From an uncultured Flavobacteriaceae bacterium (GTDB lineage: Bacteria; Bacteroidota; Bacteroidia; Flavobacteriales; Flavobacteriaceae), in assembly GCA_913052425.1 (NCBI GenBank), contig CAJXEG010000062.1:1-7799 (forward strand): DNA of 7,799 bases, given 5' to 3'. Shown in pieces: positions 6,155 to 7,799 of the stretch. The translations under genes and the position numbers were made by a program. Each line of letters opens with the position of its first letter. Positions within the stretch are counted from its first letter, which is position 1. The notes beneath the pieces are model-generated. The model worked only from the letters and a program-made list of their open reading frames with translations, did not search any database and was not told the DNA's origin.

Positions 6155-6364
6155 TTGGCAGCGGTAGATGAGCAGATCATTCGATGGATAGAAGCCTTCC
6201 CTGCCGAGCGCAACAGCGTAACCAAAGGCTTTTCCCGCCTGGGACTTTCCATTTGATCGGACCTGGATTTCCAAGCTTTGCTTCAGCTCAAAAATTATTA
6301 TTGCGATAAGAAAAGGTGCTTGCGTTGTGCGTTGGGATTTTATTTGTTCGATTTTTCGTCTTAA
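6155..6364 (+). pseudogene. Displaced C-terminal part of the DUF2851 gene, beyond in-frame stops
   Basis: Continuing the 5087 frame past TAA 6152-6154 gives the expected family C-terminus. IIRWIEAFPAERNSVTKGF comes first, then a second in-frame stop TGA at 6254-6256, then DFQALLQLKNYYCDKKRC and LRCALG, ending at TAA 6362-6364. The Cys pattern C-x4-C-x2-C (codons at 6302, 6317 and 6326) is preserved. No frameshift is needed: two codons have become stops. Including these 70 codons, the gene would be 425 codons long, the normal family size. No suitable start codon for a separate gene is evident. The best reading is a recently inactivated end of the preceding gene. Confidence 0.8.
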
Positions 6365-6373
6365 CTTTATACT

Positions 6374-6601
6374 ATGAGTCAGATGAGTTCCTTGCGGCAT
6401 TTTTTTGAAAAGCATGGCTTTACCGTTTCCACCCGTTTGGCCGATTCCTTGGGTATGACTGTAAAAAGTGTGCGTTTGTTTTTTATTTACGCTTCCTTTA
6501 CGACCATAGTCGGGGGCTTTATTATCTATTTGACCTTGGCGTTTTGGCTCAAACTCAAAGACATGGTCTACACCAACAGAACTTCGGTATTCGACCTATG
6601 A
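6374..6601 (+). CDS. PspC domain-containing small membrane protein
   Basis: A 75-residue protein with the compact PspC fold seen in Bacteroidota. An N-terminal amphipathic part (FFEKHGFTVSTRLADSLGM, residues 10-28) leads to VRLFFIYASFTTIVGGFIIY (33-52), continuing as LTLAFWLKLKD (53-63); this is one or two membrane-inserted helices (about 34-59), followed by a basic/polar tail. Full-length PspC acts in the envelope phage-shock response, but these short forms lack the usual partner domains and their role is unknown. The gene begins 9 nt after the end of the broken DUF2851 frame and is followed at once by the channel relic. Unlike its two neighbours it has no stop or gap and looks functional. 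Confidence 0.85.
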   Translation: MSQMSSLRHFFEKHGFTVSTRLADSLGMTVKSVRLFFIYASFTTIVGGFIIYLTLAFWLKLKDMVYTNRTSVFDL

Positions 6602-6602
6602 C

Positions 6603-7030
6603 GTGAAATCTTTTAGCCCCAATTTATTTACCGTATTTTTTATCATGATGAGTCTAACGGTCTTTGCCTATGGGATCAAAGAGTTGACCCAGTTTGTGTT
6701 GACAGAAAATATTTTTGAGAAAATCAAACAAAAAAAATAAAGAAAATGAGAGCTACATTAAAAGAGCATACATTGATCTGTGGTTTTGGTCGCAACGATC
6801 GACAGGCCGCCCACCGCTTGTCGAACCACGGTCATCCTTTTGTGGTGATCGAATAAAACCAAGAAGTGATTCAAGCATATGAAAAAATCCATTTTATTGC
6901 CGGAGATGCCCAAGCACAATTGATTATCAATCCCCCCGCGGATATGAAATTGGAGTCCCACAGCAAGTTGATCGTTTTGGGCGATGTTAGTGCCATCGGC
7001 AAATTAAATGCAATGTTTGATTTGGATTAA
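6603..7030 (+). pseudogene. Potassium channel (Ion_trans_2 / TrkA-N type) relic
   Basis: Fragments of a TrkA-N-type K+ channel appear in the correct order. First is VKSFSPNLFTVFFI followed by MMSLTVFAYGIKELTQF (from 6603), resembling the helix after the selectivity filter. Then comes a linker ending EKIKQKK at TAA 6738-6740. The next part, in another frame (ATG 6746), reads LKEHTLICGFGRNDRQAAHRL, a TrkA-N Rossmann start with GxGRxxxQ, then FVVIE followed by in-frame TAA (6854-6856) and NQEVIQAYEKI. After FIAGDAQAQ the sequence jumps to INPPADMKLESHSKLIVLGD and LNAMFDLD, the end of the TrkA-C region. Missing are the first helix, pore loop and filter, and most of the Rossmann and TrkA-C domains (roughly 150 residues). 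An A8 run (6730-6737) explains the frame change by one base. This is a clear pseudogene. Confidence 0.85.
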
Positions 7031-7081
7031 TTTGATTTTCCCACGGTTTTTAGGATATTGCAAAAGCCAATACAAAATATC

Positions 7082-7799
7082 ATGAAGCATCCTTCTCTTT
7101 CCAAAACCCTCTATTTATTGTTTTTAATGACTTTGATTCCCCGGGCCGGTAGGGCACAGGAGCAAGGTTTGGACGAAAGGATCAACGAGGCATTTACCCC
7201 CATTGCCAATTGGTGGGGTGCGGTCATTTTACACAATTTTCCGGGAACATCTGTTCCGACCATCATCATTTTGCTGGTCGGGGGTGCATTGTTTTTTACA
7301 GTCTATTTTGGATTTGTGAATGTAAGGCGTTTTCTTACTGCGATTCAGACAGTCAGGGGAAAATATGATGAACTTGACCACCACGAATCCGGAGCACCGG
7401 ATCTGGCCATCGAAGGAGACAATAAAGATACGATCAGGGACGAAAGTCAAGAGGGGGAGGTGAGTCACTTTCAAGCCCTGGCTACAGCAGTTTCAGGAAC
7501 CGTGGGCAATGGAAATATTGCCGGAGTGGCATTGGCGATAGCCGTAGGGGGTCCCGGTGCAACTTTTTGGATGATCCTCTGTGGTTTGTTGGGTATGTCA
7601 ACCAAATTTGTAGAGTGTACCCTGGGGGTGCGCTACCGCGATGTGGGCGAGGATGGGACTGTCTATGGTGGCCCTATGTATTACCTGACCAAAGGCCTTA
7701 AGGAACGCGGTCTGGGCAAAATCGGAAAAGTTTTGGCGGTGACCTTTGCGGTCTTGTGTATTGGCGCATCTTTTGGAGGAGGGAATGCCGCTCAATCCA
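7082..7799 (+). CDS. AGCS family sodium:alanine/glycine-type symporter, N-terminal 239 residues (cut by the right edge)
   Basis: An inner-membrane sodium-coupled amino acid carrier of the AGCS (AlsT/DagA-like) family. The open frame from ATG 7082 runs off the window. A hydrophobic signal-like N-terminus (about 8-25, ending GRAQ) precedes the mature protein, as is common in Bacteroidota members. A first membrane helix follows (VPTIIILLVGGALFFTVYFG, 58-77), then an acidic loop (94-128). Next is the family signature HFQALATAVSGTVGNGNIAGV (129-149), continuing as GGPGATFWMILCGLLGM (156-172), FVECTLGVRYRD (176-187) and YGGPMYYLTKGL (195-206). The usual protein is well over twice this length, so the rest lies outside. 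The substrate is probably alanine or glycine, but specificity cannot be read here. No clear promoter is seen in the 51 nt after the channel relic. Confidence 0.93.
   Translation, partial: MKHPSLSKTLYLLFLMTLIPRAGRAQEQGLDERINEAFTPIANWWGAVILHNFPGTSVPTIIILLVGGALFFTVYFGFVNVRRFLTAIQTVRGKYDELDHHESGAPDLAIEGDNKDTIRDESQEGEVSHFQALATAVSGTVGNGNIAGVALAIAVGGPGATFWMILCGLLGMSTKFVECTLGVRYRDVGEDGTVYGGPMYYLTKGLKERGLGKIGKVLAVTFAVLCIGASFGGGNAAQS

Noticed and set aside
5918..6415. A 165-codon open frame on the minus strand opposite the DUF2851 C-terminus and PspC start.
   Set aside because: It is antisense to recognisable family sequence, has no familiar motifs, and its composition fits a chance open frame opposite coding DNA.
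6603..6740. A separate small one-helix membrane protein gene starting at GTG 6603.
   Set aside because: Its sequence continues logically, after a one-base shift, into the TrkA-N part and resembles the inner helix of a K+ channel, so it is better explained as part of the relic.
6152..6856. An alternative genetic code or general stop-codon readthrough, suggested by three in-frame stops (TAA, TGA, TAA) in conserved sequence.
   Set aside because: trpE, trpG, trpD, yceI, marR, the rhodanese and PspC all end normally at TAA, TGA or TAG, and the channel also has deletions and a frameshift. Gene decay explains everything.
7031..7081. A promoter for the AGCS symporter gene.
   Set aside because: No exact TAnnTTTG with a properly spaced TTG was found; TTAATTTG (7026-7033) is only a partial match, so no call was made.

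Overview
The window looks like chromosome of a member of the Bacteroidota, most likely a Flavobacteriia-type organism of moderate GC. Three things point there: promoters of the TAnnTTTG (-7) / TTG (-33) type, starts with A/T-rich rather than Shine-Dalgarno leaders, and Bacteroidota-typical genes (DUF2851, a small PspC protein with an AFWLKLKD tail, and an AGCS carrier beginning with a signal-like segment). No mobile element, CRISPR array, rRNA or tRNA was recognised.

Left part, minus strand (1-3586): a tightly packed tryptophan operon trpE-trpG-trpD-trpC, with trpC cut by the window edge. Gaps are 2 and 3 nt, and trpD and trpC share an ATGA overlap. Upstream of trpE is a complete-looking transcription attenuator: a consensus promoter, a mini-ORF with two adjacent Trp codons (MNFKKNNMSWWSELI, or MSWWSELI from its inner AUG), a short segment able to pair with the loop of the next hairpin, and an intrinsic terminator ending 11 nt before trpE. 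This reads as a Bacteroidota trp leader of the kind described as the Bacteroid-trp RNA motif.

Middle (3608-5053): a minus-strand marR-yceI pair with a near-perfect promoter overlapped by a TTTGTACAAA palindrome (candidate autoregulatory operator), divergent from a plus-strand single-domain rhodanese. No strong terminator separates yceI from the trp promoter, so marR-yceI readthrough would meet the trp attenuator.

Right part, plus strand (5087-7799): DUF2851, PspC, a K+ channel (TrkA-N type) and an AGCS sodium:alanine-type symporter (cut by the right edge). Two of these are damaged. The DUF2851 frame is stopped by TAA at 6152-6154, yet recognisable family sequence continues in the same frame, through a TGA at 6254-6256, to a natural-looking end at 6364. 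The channel gene (6603-7030) is a clear relic: pore region missing, frame shift at an A8 run, an in-frame TAA, and a large internal deletion, while its extreme C-terminus is preserved. PspC between them is intact. Local gene decay is the simplest reading. No novel defence or mobile system was found; the most informative items are the trp attenuator and the two decaying genes.
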